Below are positions 1 through 6,145 of a stretch of DNA of 11,814 nt, piece by piece (within the stretch, counting starts at the first letter, position 1; each line of letters starts with the position of its first letter). The notes under the pieces were generated by a model that was not told the DNA's origin, did not search any database, and saw only the letters and a list, made by a program, of their open reading frames with translations. The DNA is from Gammaproteobacteria bacterium TMED92. Its GTDB lineage: Bacteria; Pseudomonadota; Gammaproteobacteria; Pseudomonadales; Azotimanducaceae. Location of the stretch: NCBI GenBank assembly GCA_002170355.2, contig NHET02000069.1, positions 19,779 to 31,592 on the forward strand, read 5' to 3'. The position numbers and the translations under genes were made by a program.

Positions 1-223
1 GTTAGCAACGGTCACTCAGGAGCTGGCCCAACATATTGCGTCAGGGCCGCCCATTGCTCTGGGTTATATGAAAGAAAACATCAATCGCGCGGTAACCGCA
101 GATTTACGCAACTGCCTCGCCATGGAAGCCGACCGCTTGATACGTTGCGCAGCAACCCAGGACCATAAAGAAGCGGTACAGGCGTTTTTGGAAAAACGTC
201 AACCTTCTTTTACTGGTCGTTGA
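1..223 (+). CDS. Enoyl-CoA hydratase/isomerase (crotonase family), C-terminal 73 residues
   Basis: The open frame enters at base 2 and ends at TGA 221-223; the N-terminal two-thirds lies outside the window. The visible tail reads ...SGPPIALGYMKENINRA..., followed by an EADRLIRC segment, a TQDHKEAV segment and the end EKRQPSFTGR. This is the standard C-terminal region of crotonase-fold enoyl-CoA hydratases: the GPP-ALG-KEN-IN helix, the EA-x-RxIRC trimer-contact helix, and the DHKEAVxAFLEKR-P-F-GR end. Members hydrate trans-2-enoyl-CoA in fatty-acid or aromatic/terpenoid beta-oxidation in the cytoplasm. The catalytic Glu residues are outside the window, so hydratase versus isomerase cannot be decided. 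Only 14 nt separate it from the next gene, so the two are very probably cotranscribed, linking the oxidoreductases downstream to CoA-ester catabolism. Confidence 0.93.
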   Translation, partial: LATVTQELAQHIASGPPIALGYMKENINRAVTADLRNCLAMEADRLIRCAATQDHKEAVQAFLEKRQPSFTGR

Positions 224-237
224 GTTAGGACAAAACA

Positions 238-1416
238 ATGCCAAAGTGGTCCAACTGGTCAGGGCGGCTTAGCAGTCAGCCCGACAGCTACCAGCAAATA
301 TATACTGAACGCCAAGCAAGCGCGCTCGCCGCGCAATGCCGACAACAGGGCAAGGTCATACGTGCCGTCGGCGCTGGCCACAGCCATCAAGACCTGGTCG
401 GCAACGACGGCGTCATCGTCGACCTCGTCGGCCTAGCCGGAGTGCACAGTACCCGCCAGAACTCAGCTTGGGTATGGGCCGGCAGTCGTATTCACACCTT
501 AGGTTTAGCATTAAACCAACACGGGCTGGCGTTGCCCAATCAAGGTGATATTGATCGTCAAGCCATTGCCGGCGCCACCGCCACAGGCACCCATGGTACC
601 GGGGCTACGCTGAGTAACTTGAGTAGTCGCGTGATTGGCGCTTGCATCGCGCTGGCCGACGGTAGTCTGGTGGAATGCAGTAAAGATTCAGATGACCCGG
701 CCTTGCGGAGGCTATGGCAGGCGAGCCGCCTGCATCTTGGCGCCTTTGGCATTATCACGCGCCTGCAACTTGAACTGGTACCCAGCTATCGACTGCAAGA
801 ACAAACTTGGCAGGCACCGCTGTTGCAAACGCTGGACAACTTACCAGCGCTCATCAATGACAATCGCCACTGTGAGTTTTTTTGGTACCCACACACAGAC
901 ACCGCTCAAGTAAAAATCATAAACCCAACCGAAGCCCCGCCGGCGTACCCGCTCGCGGCGGAGGGCGCGCGTTGCGGCTGGAGTTTCGAAGTGTTGCCTA
1001 ACCACCGCCCTCACAAACACACAGAAATGGAATACAGCGTGCCTGCAGATCGGGGTCCAGAGTGCATGCGCGCGATCAAACGCCTACTTGAACAAGCATT
1101 TCAGCATGTGCGTTGGCCGGTAGAGTACCGCACGCTCGCCGCGGACGATGTTTGGATGTCGACAGCCTATCAGCAAGACATGGTGACCATTTCCGTTCAT
1201 CAAGCAATAGACGAACCAGATGAACCTTATTACCGAGCCTGCGAAGAGATCTTTACGAGCTATGGCGGCAAGCCTCACTGGGGTAAGGTCAATTACCTAG
1301 ACGGTAGCCAACTTGCCTCGCTGCACCCGCGCTGGAACGACTGGTGGCAGGAGCGAGATCGCGTCGATCCCAGCGGCGTATTCCTAAATCCTTACCTGCA
1401 AAGCATTCGACCATGA
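238..1416 (+). CDS. FAD-linked oxidoreductase, gulonolactone/aldono-lactone/alditol oxidase family
   Basis: A 392-residue protein with an N-terminal PCMH-type FAD domain and a C-terminal ALO domain, the usual length for the family. Visible motifs: GAGHS at 45-49, where His48 aligns with the histidine that carries covalent 8-alpha-histidyl-FAD in gulonolactone and alditol oxidases; a Gly/Thr-rich FAD loop GATATGTHGTG at 112-122; an EYSVP segment near 265; EYR at 296-298; and a C-terminal PHWGK at 346-350 followed by DPSGVFLNPYL. Family members oxidise aldonolactones or polyols to the corresponding lactone or aldehyde, often with O2. The real substrate cannot be told from sequence, and a vitamin-C role is not implied in a bacterium. 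The start is ATG 238 with AGGA at 227-230, 7 nt upstream. It lies between an enoyl-CoA hydratase and an LLM oxidoreductase. Its stop overlaps a possible ATG (ATGA at 1413-1416). Confidence 0.92.
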   Translation: MPKWSNWSGRLSSQPDSYQQIYTERQASALAAQCRQQGKVIRAVGAGHSHQDLVGNDGVIVDLVGLAGVHSTRQNSAWVWAGSRIHTLGLALNQHGLALPNQGDIDRQAIAGATATGTHGTGATLSNLSSRVIGACIALADGSLVECSKDSDDPALRRLWQASRLHLGAFGIITRLQLELVPSYRLQEQTWQAPLLQTLDNLPALINDNRHCEFFWYPHTDTAQVKIINPTEAPPAYPLAAEGARCGWSFEVLPNHRPHKHTEMEYSVPADRGPECMRAIKRLLEQAFQHVRWPVEYRTLAADDVWMSTAYQQDMVTISVHQAIDEPDEPYYRACEEIFTSYGGKPHWGKVNYLDGSQLASLHPRWNDWWQERDRVDPSGVFLNPYLQSIRP

Positions 1417-1508
1417 ATCGACTGACGCTACTTGCTCAGCTAATCACAGCGTCAATGACGTGCTTGGCGAGGTTGCCCGCCAACACCGCAGGCCTGGAAC
1501 CGCTTTAA
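1413..1508 (+). other. Possible 31-codon ORF bridging two genes (uncertain)
   Basis: The stop codon of the FAD oxidoreductase overlaps an ATG in an ATGA arrangement. From that ATG a 31-codon frame runs to TAA 1506-1508, one base before the ATG of the next gene at 1510. It fills the intergenic space almost exactly. The peptide begins MNRLTLLAQLITASMTCLA and resembles a short signal-like hydrophobic N-terminus with no mature domain. No Shine-Dalgarno sequence precedes it, so translation would depend on re-initiation after the upstream gene. It could equally be a chance frame in a 93-nt spacer. It matches no family I recognise and is recorded because its ends fit both neighbours so closely. Confidence 0.2.
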
Positions 1509-1509
1509 T

Positions 1510-2592
1510 ATGCATCCAAGTTACACCGCTAAATTTCCCGAACTCGGTTTCTACGGCTTGCCCGGCCATAGCCGCACGCCGAGGGATATTCTTCGTCAAG
1601 CACAAGATGCCGAGGCTCTTGGCATTGGCAACATCATGATTTCTGAGCGCGCTGACTACAAAGAGATTGCGGCACTCTGTGGCGCTGTCGCAGCAGTAAC
1701 GGAAAATCTATACATCGGCACTTCTGGTACCAACCTCAATACCCGTCATCCAGTGGTTACCGCCTCCATGGGTTCAACCATAAACAGTTTGTCTGAGGGG
1801 CGTTTTGCCCTGGGACTAGCCAAGGGCGTAAGCCTACGCTGGAAGGCCATGAACGTTGACTTCCCAACCTTTGAGCGCGAGCGCATATTTGTCGAGCTAA
1901 TGCGCAAACTCTGGCGTGGTGAACAAGTACTCGGCCACGCCAGCGCACTGGGACACTATCCAGCCCTGCAGTTGGCCCCTTACGTGACCGAAGATATTCC
2001 GCTGCTCTACGTCGGCTTTGGATCCACGAGCCTCGAGCACGCGGGGCAGATCTACGACGGTGCCCATTTGCATACATTTATGAGTGACCAGGCGTTAACC
2101 GAGGCCGTCGCCGCATTTCGTCGCGGCGAGCAGCAAAGCGGCCGCAGCAATGGCAAATTGTGGTCGGTATTCGCAACAGTGTGCGAGCCTACTGAAGCTG
2201 AGTATTTGAAAAAAATCGTCGCTCGACTGGCGACCTATCTCCAGATTCCAGGTTACGGCGAGGCCTTGGTGCAGGTGAACAACTGGGATATGCAGACATT
2301 GGCCGCATTTCGTGCCAACCCGGTGGTTAAGAATGTAGGTGGCGCAATTGACAGCGTAGCGGACACCGCGCAACTGCAAGAAATCGCTACACTGATTCCA
2401 GAGCATTGGCGACCTGCCGCTGTGGGCGACGCCAAAACCTGCGCCCAGCGCTGGCTCGACCAGTTTAACGCCGGCGCTGATGGCATCATTATCCACGCCA
2501 GCACACCGGAGGAATTTGCCCCAGTATTAGCAGAATACGAAAAGATTAGACCAACGCATTTATTCGCCGGACGCACGAATCGACCAGGCTAG
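1510..2592 (+). CDS. LLM-class oxidoreductase, TIGR03857-type (F420-dependent in actinobacterial relatives)
   Basis: A 360-residue luciferase-like TIM-barrel flavin/deazaflavin oxidoreductase. Several segments match what I recall of the mycobacterial MSMEG_2249-like (TIGR03857) subfamily: FPELGFYGLPGH near 9-20, ISERADYKE at 44-52, TNLNTRHPVVTASM at 74-87, LSEGRFALGLAKG at 94-106, LWRGE at 134-138, LHTF at 187-190, RLATYLQ at 239-245, LIPEHW at 295-300 and a GADGIIIH segment followed by TPEEFAPVL. Relatives use reduced F420; some LLM proteins use FMNH2, so the cofactor here is inferred. LLM enzymes reduce or mono-oxygenate alcohols, ketones or enones. The start ATG 1510 has only a weak purine stretch upstream, so translation may be coupled to what precedes it. 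Its stop lies 8 nt from the stop of the opposing HAD gene. Family assignment is confident, chemistry is not. Confidence 0.88.
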   Translation: MHPSYTAKFPELGFYGLPGHSRTPRDILRQAQDAEALGIGNIMISERADYKEIAALCGAVAAVTENLYIGTSGTNLNTRHPVVTASMGSTINSLSEGRFALGLAKGVSLRWKAMNVDFPTFERERIFVELMRKLWRGEQVLGHASALGHYPALQLAPYVTEDIPLLYVGFGSTSLEHAGQIYDGAHLHTFMSDQALTEAVAAFRRGEQQSGRSNGKLWSVFATVCEPTEAEYLKKIVARLATYLQIPGYGEALVQVNNWDMQTLAAFRANPVVKNVGGAIDSVADTAQLQEIATLIPEHWRPAAVGDAKTCAQRWLDQFNAGADGIIIHASTPEEFAPVLAEYEKIRPTHLFAGRTNRPG

Positions 2593-2600
2593 CCGCGACG

Positions 2601-3233
2601 TCAAAGCAGCGTAAGTAGATCCTCGGGCTGTTGCGCCCAACGCATGAATCCAAGCCGCCGGAATTCCTCAGTCGAGCCAAACCCATACAAGGCTCCAACG
2701 AAAGCCATTTCATTGTCGGCCGCACCTTGGGCATCGTGATAGCGATCACCTACCATGACACTGTCGCTGCCGGAAATTTGCTCTTGCAGTAGCGCATGGC
2801 ACAACAATTCACTCTTGTCTTGCAAATGCCCATCTAGCTCAGAGCCATAAATACCCGAAAAATTGCTCGCTAACTCGAAGTGCTCAAGAATCCGCTCAAC
2901 AAAGACTCTGGGTTTGCTCGATGCTAAGTACAAGCGGTGACCGCGCGTTCGCAACTGTTGCAACAACCAGGGAATACCTGCATACACCTTATTCTCGTAC
3001 CAACCTGTCGTTGCAAAGCGTTGCCGATACAAATCCACCGCTTGGTCCGCTAACTCCTCCCCAACCAACTCAACAAAACTCTGACGCAGCGGTGGTCCGA
3101 TACACCAAGTTAACTGCTGTTGTTGCGGAATTGGGCATTGCAACCGCTGCATCGCAAACTGAATACAGCGCGTGATCCCCTCCTGCGGGTCGGTTAACGT
3201 ACCGTCAAGATCAAAAAAAATTGGCTTATTCAA
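2601..3233 (-). CDS. HAD-superfamily phosphatase, phosphoglycolate-phosphatase-like (Gph/subfamily IA)
   Basis: A 210-residue haloacid-dehalogenase-fold hydrolase. Motif I is FFDLDGTLTD at 6-15 (nucleophile Asp8, general acid Asp10), motif II is LASSKP at 103-108, motif III is Lys140 and motif IV is GDRYHD at 162-167 (Mg2+ ligands Asp163 and Asp167). A helical C1 cap lies between motifs I and II. Such enzymes dephosphorylate small metabolites (2-phosphoglycolate, sugar phosphates, nucleotides, pyrophosphate); the substrate is not determinable. The start is TTG at 3231-3233: an in-frame TGA lies four codons upstream, so no longer protein is possible, and motif I follows at once. An AAGGGTGA stretch (3243-3250) may act as a distant Shine-Dalgarno. 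It is transcribed divergently from the epoxide hydrolase and convergently to the LLM gene. Confidence 0.9.
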   Translation of the reverse strand: MNKPIFFDLDGTLTDPQEGITRCIQFAMQRLQCPIPQQQQLTWCIGPPLRQSFVELVGEELADQAVDLYRQRFATTGWYENKVYAGIPWLLQQLRTRGHRLYLASSKPRVFVERILEHFELASNFSGIYGSELDGHLQDKSELLCHALLQEQISGSDSVMVGDRYHDAQGAADNEMAFVGALYGFGSTEEFRRLGFMRWAQQPEDLLTLL

Positions 3234-3370
3234 CTTCGCAGTTCACCCTTGCGCTGCATTGCGCACCAATCCAGCGAATGGAATGATACCGACAATCGCT
3301 AAACCAACCATCAGTTTGCCGGTAAGGCGTTGCTAAGCACGGTACCACGATCAACTACAACGGAGCCGCT
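3234..3370. promoter_or_regulatory. Divergent intergenic region between HAD phosphatase and epoxide hydrolase
   Basis: A 137-nt spacer from which the HAD gene leaves leftwards and the alpha/beta hydrolase rightwards, so both promoters should lie here or in the flanking 5' ends. I see no convincing -35/-10 pair. The sure element is GGAG at 3362-3365, the ribosome binding site of the hydrolase. Most of the - strand is taken up by a short hydrophobic reading frame (3243-3311), described separately. Confidence 0.4.
3243..3311 (-). other. Possible 22-residue hydrophobic micro-ORF upstream of HAD gene (uncertain)
   Basis: On the - strand an ATG (3309-3311) opens a 22-codon frame ending at TGA 3243-3245. 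The peptide is MVGLAIVGIIPFAGLVRNAA plus two residues: one membrane-length hydrophobic stretch with a short polar, positively charged tail. The frame extends upstream a few more codons (QRLTGKL) before a TAG. Its TGA forms the end of the AAGGGTGA element, 9 nt before the TTG start of the HAD gene, so it could be coupled to that unusual start. There is no clear Shine-Dalgarno for the ATG. It may be a genuine single-pass micropeptide, the decayed end of a membrane protein, or chance. I do not recognise it. Confidence 0.22.
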
Positions 3371-4354
3371 ATGACGACATCAAACATGTTCGCGAACATC
3401 AGCAATCGCAGAGTCACAACAAACGGTATTTTTCTCAATGTTGCTGAGCAATTGCCAAGTAGCGCCAACGGCCAACTTATTGTGTTGCTGCATGGTTTCC
3501 CCGAATCCTGGTATTCCTGGCGTCATCAGTTTGCGCCTTTGGCGGCGGCAGGTTATCACGTGGTGGCGCCAGATATGCGCGGTTACGGCGACAGCGATCA
3601 GCCCGAGAATATTAGCGCCTATAACCAGGTCGCAATCACCGATGACATCATCGGTCTAATTGGCACGCTCGGTTATGCCACTGCCATCGTTATAGGCCAC
3701 GACTGGGGTGCACCAACCGCATGGAGCAGCGCACTTAACCACCCGACCGTTGTCAGCGCGGTCGGCGCGCTGTCGGTGCCGTTTTCACCACGCGCAGAGA
3801 TGCCGCCCTTAGATATGCTCAAGATTCTATTCAAAGACCGATTCTTCTATCAGCTGTATTTCCAGGAACCAGGGATTGCGGAGGCCGAATTAGAAGCCGA
3901 TGTGCGCACGTCGTTACGCAAGTTTTATCATATGGCCAGTGGGCAAATGGACATCGGCTTAATGCCCGACAAGCCCGCAGACGCGGACCTCCTATCTGAT
4001 TTGCCCGATCCAGAAAAGCTTGGCGCTTGGATGAGCGACGCTGATTTAGATTTTTACGTCAGCGAATTTAGCCGCAGCGGTTTTCGCGGCCCACTGAATT
4101 ACTATCGCAACCACAACTTAACCTGGGAGCTTACCGAAGGCGCGCCAACTCAGATTCAACAACCCGCGTTATTCGTAGCCGGAGAGCGAGACGGCGTTAT
4201 TGCGATGGCAGCCCAAGCGCTGGAGAACATGCCTCAGCATGTGACGGATTTGCGTGTTAATGCGCTGATTCCTGACATTGGTCATTGGACGCAACAGGAA
4301 GCCCCAGAAGCAACTAACGAATATCTGTTGGACTGGTTGGCCGGTCTCGACTAG
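3371..4354 (+). CDS. Alpha/beta hydrolase, soluble epoxide hydrolase type
   Basis: A 327-residue cytoplasmic hydrolase with all landmarks of epoxide hydrolases. The oxyanion-hole motif is HGFPESW at 41-47; PDMRGYGDSD at 67-76 follows; the nucleophile elbow GHDWGA at 109-114 has Asp111 rather than Ser, as in epoxide hydrolases and haloalkane dehalogenases. The cap carries tyrosines that could be the epoxide-activating pair (FFYQLYFQEPG near 158-168 and GPLNYYRN at 240-247). The acid is probably Asp274 (GERDGV) and the base His305 (GHW). HGxP plus cap tyrosines favour epoxide hydrolase over dehalogenase. The reaction would open an epoxide to a vicinal diol through an Asp ester. The start ATG 3371 follows GGAG at 3362-3365 by 5 nt. 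The stop TAG overlaps the stop of the opposing gene in a shared CTAG. Confidence 0.93.
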   Translation: MTTSNMFANISNRRVTTNGIFLNVAEQLPSSANGQLIVLLHGFPESWYSWRHQFAPLAAAGYHVVAPDMRGYGDSDQPENISAYNQVAITDDIIGLIGTLGYATAIVIGHDWGAPTAWSSALNHPTVVSAVGALSVPFSPRAEMPPLDMLKILFKDRFFYQLYFQEPGIAEAELEADVRTSLRKFYHMASGQMDIGLMPDKPADADLLSDLPDPEKLGAWMSDADLDFYVSEFSRSGFRGPLNYYRNHNLTWELTEGAPTQIQQPALFVAGERDGVIAMAAQALENMPQHVTDLRVNALIPDIGHWTQQEAPEATNEYLLDWLAGLD

Positions 4355-5448
4355 GGCGCCATATCTAACAGCTGGGTAAATCCGCTGGGAGCATGGGGGC
4401 CAACAATGAGTTGTTCCAGCACACCCTTACCTTGGCGCGTCCCGAAGTCCCCCTCCATGCTGACATCGCAAATGGCTTGGATGTGCAGGTTCAAAGCGTC
4501 GTCGACCTCGTCTAGCGGGTACTCCTCGAACAACAGGGCTGTACCACCATGATAGTGACCATGGGCGAATTCCGGGTGTCCGTAGCCCACGCCTTTCATG
4601 TACCAATGAAAGCGTGGCCGCATAATGATTTCTGCATTACTGCCGGCAAAGCTGTGCAGTTTGATCTGTGCCATTTGTGCGTGACGGGTACCGGAAATAA
4701 AGTCTATTTTGCTGCTCACCGAGCGCATAGTCTCGGCCTCCCCCGCTAGCGGCAAAAACACTCCAGCGGTATTCCATGGCTTGCCATCAGCGTCGTCATT
4801 AAGGTGGTATAAGCTCACTGCGTCCGGCCAGTTTATCGGCGCCCAGAGCCAGTAGAACTGATTGATAGTCGGCGCATGGGGATTCCTTTGCGGATCCGCT
4901 GCTCCCACCGGACGTATGCCCCAAGACCGGTCACGGGTACCGAGCCAACATTCCGGCGATACGGCTATGCGCTGCCCTCTAAACTCTATGAAACCCTGCC
5001 AACAGCCGTTTTGTGTAAGGCGGGTGTAGTCCATCACGGTCTGGGTGCCAATGCGTCGGGTGAAACGTGGCTCTTCTTGGGCCGGCGCACGCCCAGTGAA
5101 CAGCAAGTCAGCCTTTAGCTCGTGTTGCGCAGAGTCAATGACAATCCGCAAACACTGCAGAGGCGTTACCACTTCGACGGTAATGTCACCCACCTGGGTG
5201 TGCATGCGCTCCTGGTTCAACACCCTAGAACACAAGAGGTTGTGTTGAACCCCATCAACAATCAGCGAAAATCCAGCATCGATAATGTCCAATTGTGGAT
5301 ATATACCCATGCCCAACGCGAAAAACACATCCTCGTTGACGTGATAACCGTTAAAGAAATATCGATCGTAGAAATTTCTGCTGACGCCAGCATAGGCGAT
5401 CGGCTCGGGATTTTGATGAATCGGAAAATCGTCGGCTTGGCTCAACAT
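4351..5448 (-). CDS. DUF7065/DUF7064-type protein, unknown function
   Basis: A 365-residue protein with no signal peptide and no membrane segment. It resembles a family common in actinobacterial and marine proteobacterial catabolic clusters that I associate with the DUF7065 (N-terminal) and DUF7064 (C-terminal) names; a beta-rich, carotenoid-hydratase/AttH-like lipocalin fold has been suggested to me by its pattern but is not shown. Landmarks: SRNFYDRYFFNGY at 23-35, YPQLDIIDAGFS at 50-61, EEPRF at 125-129, MDYTRLTQ at 139-146 and the strongly patterned GTRDRSWGIRPVG at 170-182, then FYWLWAP. The invariant-looking Arg/Asp/Trp run could be a ligand or active site. AGGAG 7 nt before ATG 5448 supports the start. 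It starts divergently from the DUF6265-type gene and ends overlapping the epoxide hydrolase, so a shared pathway with those genes is plausible. No function is assigned. Confidence 0.75.
   Translation of the reverse strand: MLSQADDFPIHQNPEPIAYAGVSRNFYDRYFFNGYHVNEDVFFALGMGIYPQLDIIDAGFSLIVDGVQHNLLCSRVLNQERMHTQVGDITVEVVTPLQCLRIVIDSAQHELKADLLFTGRAPAQEEPRFTRRIGTQTVMDYTRLTQNGCWQGFIEFRGQRIAVSPECWLGTRDRSWGIRPVGAADPQRNPHAPTINQFYWLWAPINWPDAVSLYHLNDDADGKPWNTAGVFLPLAGEAETMRSVSSKIDFISGTRHAQMAQIKLHSFAGSNAEIIMRPRFHWYMKGVGYGHPEFAHGHYHGGTALLFEEYPLDEVDDALNLHIQAICDVSMEGDFGTRQGKGVLEQLIVGPHAPSGFTQLLDMAP
5214..5251. repeat. Nested inverted repeats inside the DUF7064/7065 gene
   Basis: Two overlapping perfect inverted repeats share a right arm. 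GGTTCAACAC (5214-5223) pairs with GTGTTGAACC (5242-5251) across 18 nt. AACACAA (5229-5235) pairs with TTGTGTT (5240-5246) across a GAGG loop. The two stems exclude each other, as in an attenuator. They lie in coding sequence, near codons 66-79 of the minus-strand gene, so chance or codon-level constraint is a fair alternative. Confidence 0.45.
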
Positions 5449-5620
5449 ACCCCACTCCTGTTACGCAGCCCAATGCGACCAGCCTAGCCGTGCCGCTGCC
5501 ATGACGCCAGCCACGATTGCTAAACCGCCCTAGCTCGTTTAGCTTTTGGGTGGGGAATTAGCCAAACCTAAGTATTGGCCCTGCCATCAATGAATCTTCA
5601 CGGGAAAACAAGGAATTACC
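5449..5620. promoter_or_regulatory. Divergent promoter region with two palindromes
   Basis: A 172-nt spacer between the minus-strand DUF7064/7065 gene and the plus-strand DUF6265-type gene. It holds two perfect inverted repeats: GCTAAAC (5519-5525) with GTTTAGC (5537-5543) across 11 nt, and GCCAA (5561-5565) with TTGGC (5575-5579) across 9 nt. The direct similarity of TTGCTAAACC to TTAGCCAAACC links them. They sit 42-102 nt before ATG 5621, where a repressor or activator would act. T4 follows the first repeat, but no upstream + gene needs a terminator here, so an operator reading is preferred. I see no confident -35/-10 boxes. Confidence 0.45.
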
Positions 5621-6109
5621 ATGCGTACTTTACTACTGAGCCTACTACTGTCTGTCTCCGCCGGCGCGGTTGCTAACGGACATTTGCCCGGCGAGAAAGG
5701 CGATCACCCTCACGTCAATCGCCTTGCTTGGATGACTGGCGGCTGGAGTGGCGAGCTGGGCCCAGATACGGTGCTGGAGGAAAATTGGTTGGCACCCGTG
5801 GGCGGAACCATTGCCGCTGTGGTGCGCATGACCTCCCCAGCTGGCACCGCTATGGTTGAAATCGTTCACATCGAGGAAGTAGACAATACCCTCGAATTGC
5901 ACATTCAACAGTGGGACAGCGGCTTCAAAGCTCGCAGTGCTGCGCAAAAGATGCGCCTTAGCGCGCTCGGCGAAACCTCTGTGTCTTTCTCCGCGGCAAG
6001 CCCAGGCGGCCTGAAAAAACTCGGCTACGCGCTGGTGAACAACGAATTCCAGATACGTATCACCACCGCCGATGATCAAGACATGGTTCTCAAACTCGCA
6101 CGAAAATAG
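5621..6109 (+). CDS. Exported DUF6265-type protein
   Basis: A 162-residue protein with a clear Sec signal peptide: MR, a Leu/Val-rich core at 3-16 and a probable AVA cleavage site near residue 18, with no lipobox cysteine, so a soluble periplasmic protein of about 144 residues is expected. The mature part has LAWMTGGWSGE at 35-45 and EENWLAPVGGT at 53-63, the recognisable start of the DUF6265 pattern, a small beta-barrel-like domain of unknown function. The usual DFPQRIIY-like C-terminal element of the family is not obvious; a KKLGYALVNNEFQIRI stretch takes its place. AGGA at 5611-5614 lies 6 nt before ATG 5621. It is followed 36 nt later by the phosphotriesterase-family gene on the same strand, so the two probably form an operon. 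Substrate or ligand is unknown. Confidence 0.8.
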   Translation: MRTLLLSLLLSVSAGAVANGHLPGEKGDHPHVNRLAWMTGGWSGELGPDTVLEENWLAPVGGTIAAVVRMTSPAGTAMVEIVHIEEVDNTLELHIQQWDSGFKARSAAQKMRLSALGETSVSFSAASPGGLKKLGYALVNNEFQIRITTADDQDMVLKLARK

Positions 6110-6145
6110 TAGCAACACCGAACCTGCAGCAGTTGGACATAGCCC

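Noticed and set aside
2095..2496. 133-residue - strand ORF
   Set aside because: It is antisense to the LLM oxidoreductase, which has family motifs throughout this stretch.
5122..5487. 121-residue + strand ORF
   Set aside because: It lies opposite the DUF7064/7065-type gene, has no recognisable domain, and the minus-strand protein has clear family motifs over the same bases.
5519..5547. Intrinsic terminator (7-bp stem followed by T4)
   Set aside because: The T run is short and followed by GGG, the stem is AT-rich with an 11-nt loop, and no plus-strand transcript is expected to end here.
5645..6118. 157-residue - strand ORF
   Set aside because: It is antisense to the signal-peptide-bearing DUF6265-type gene and resembles no family.
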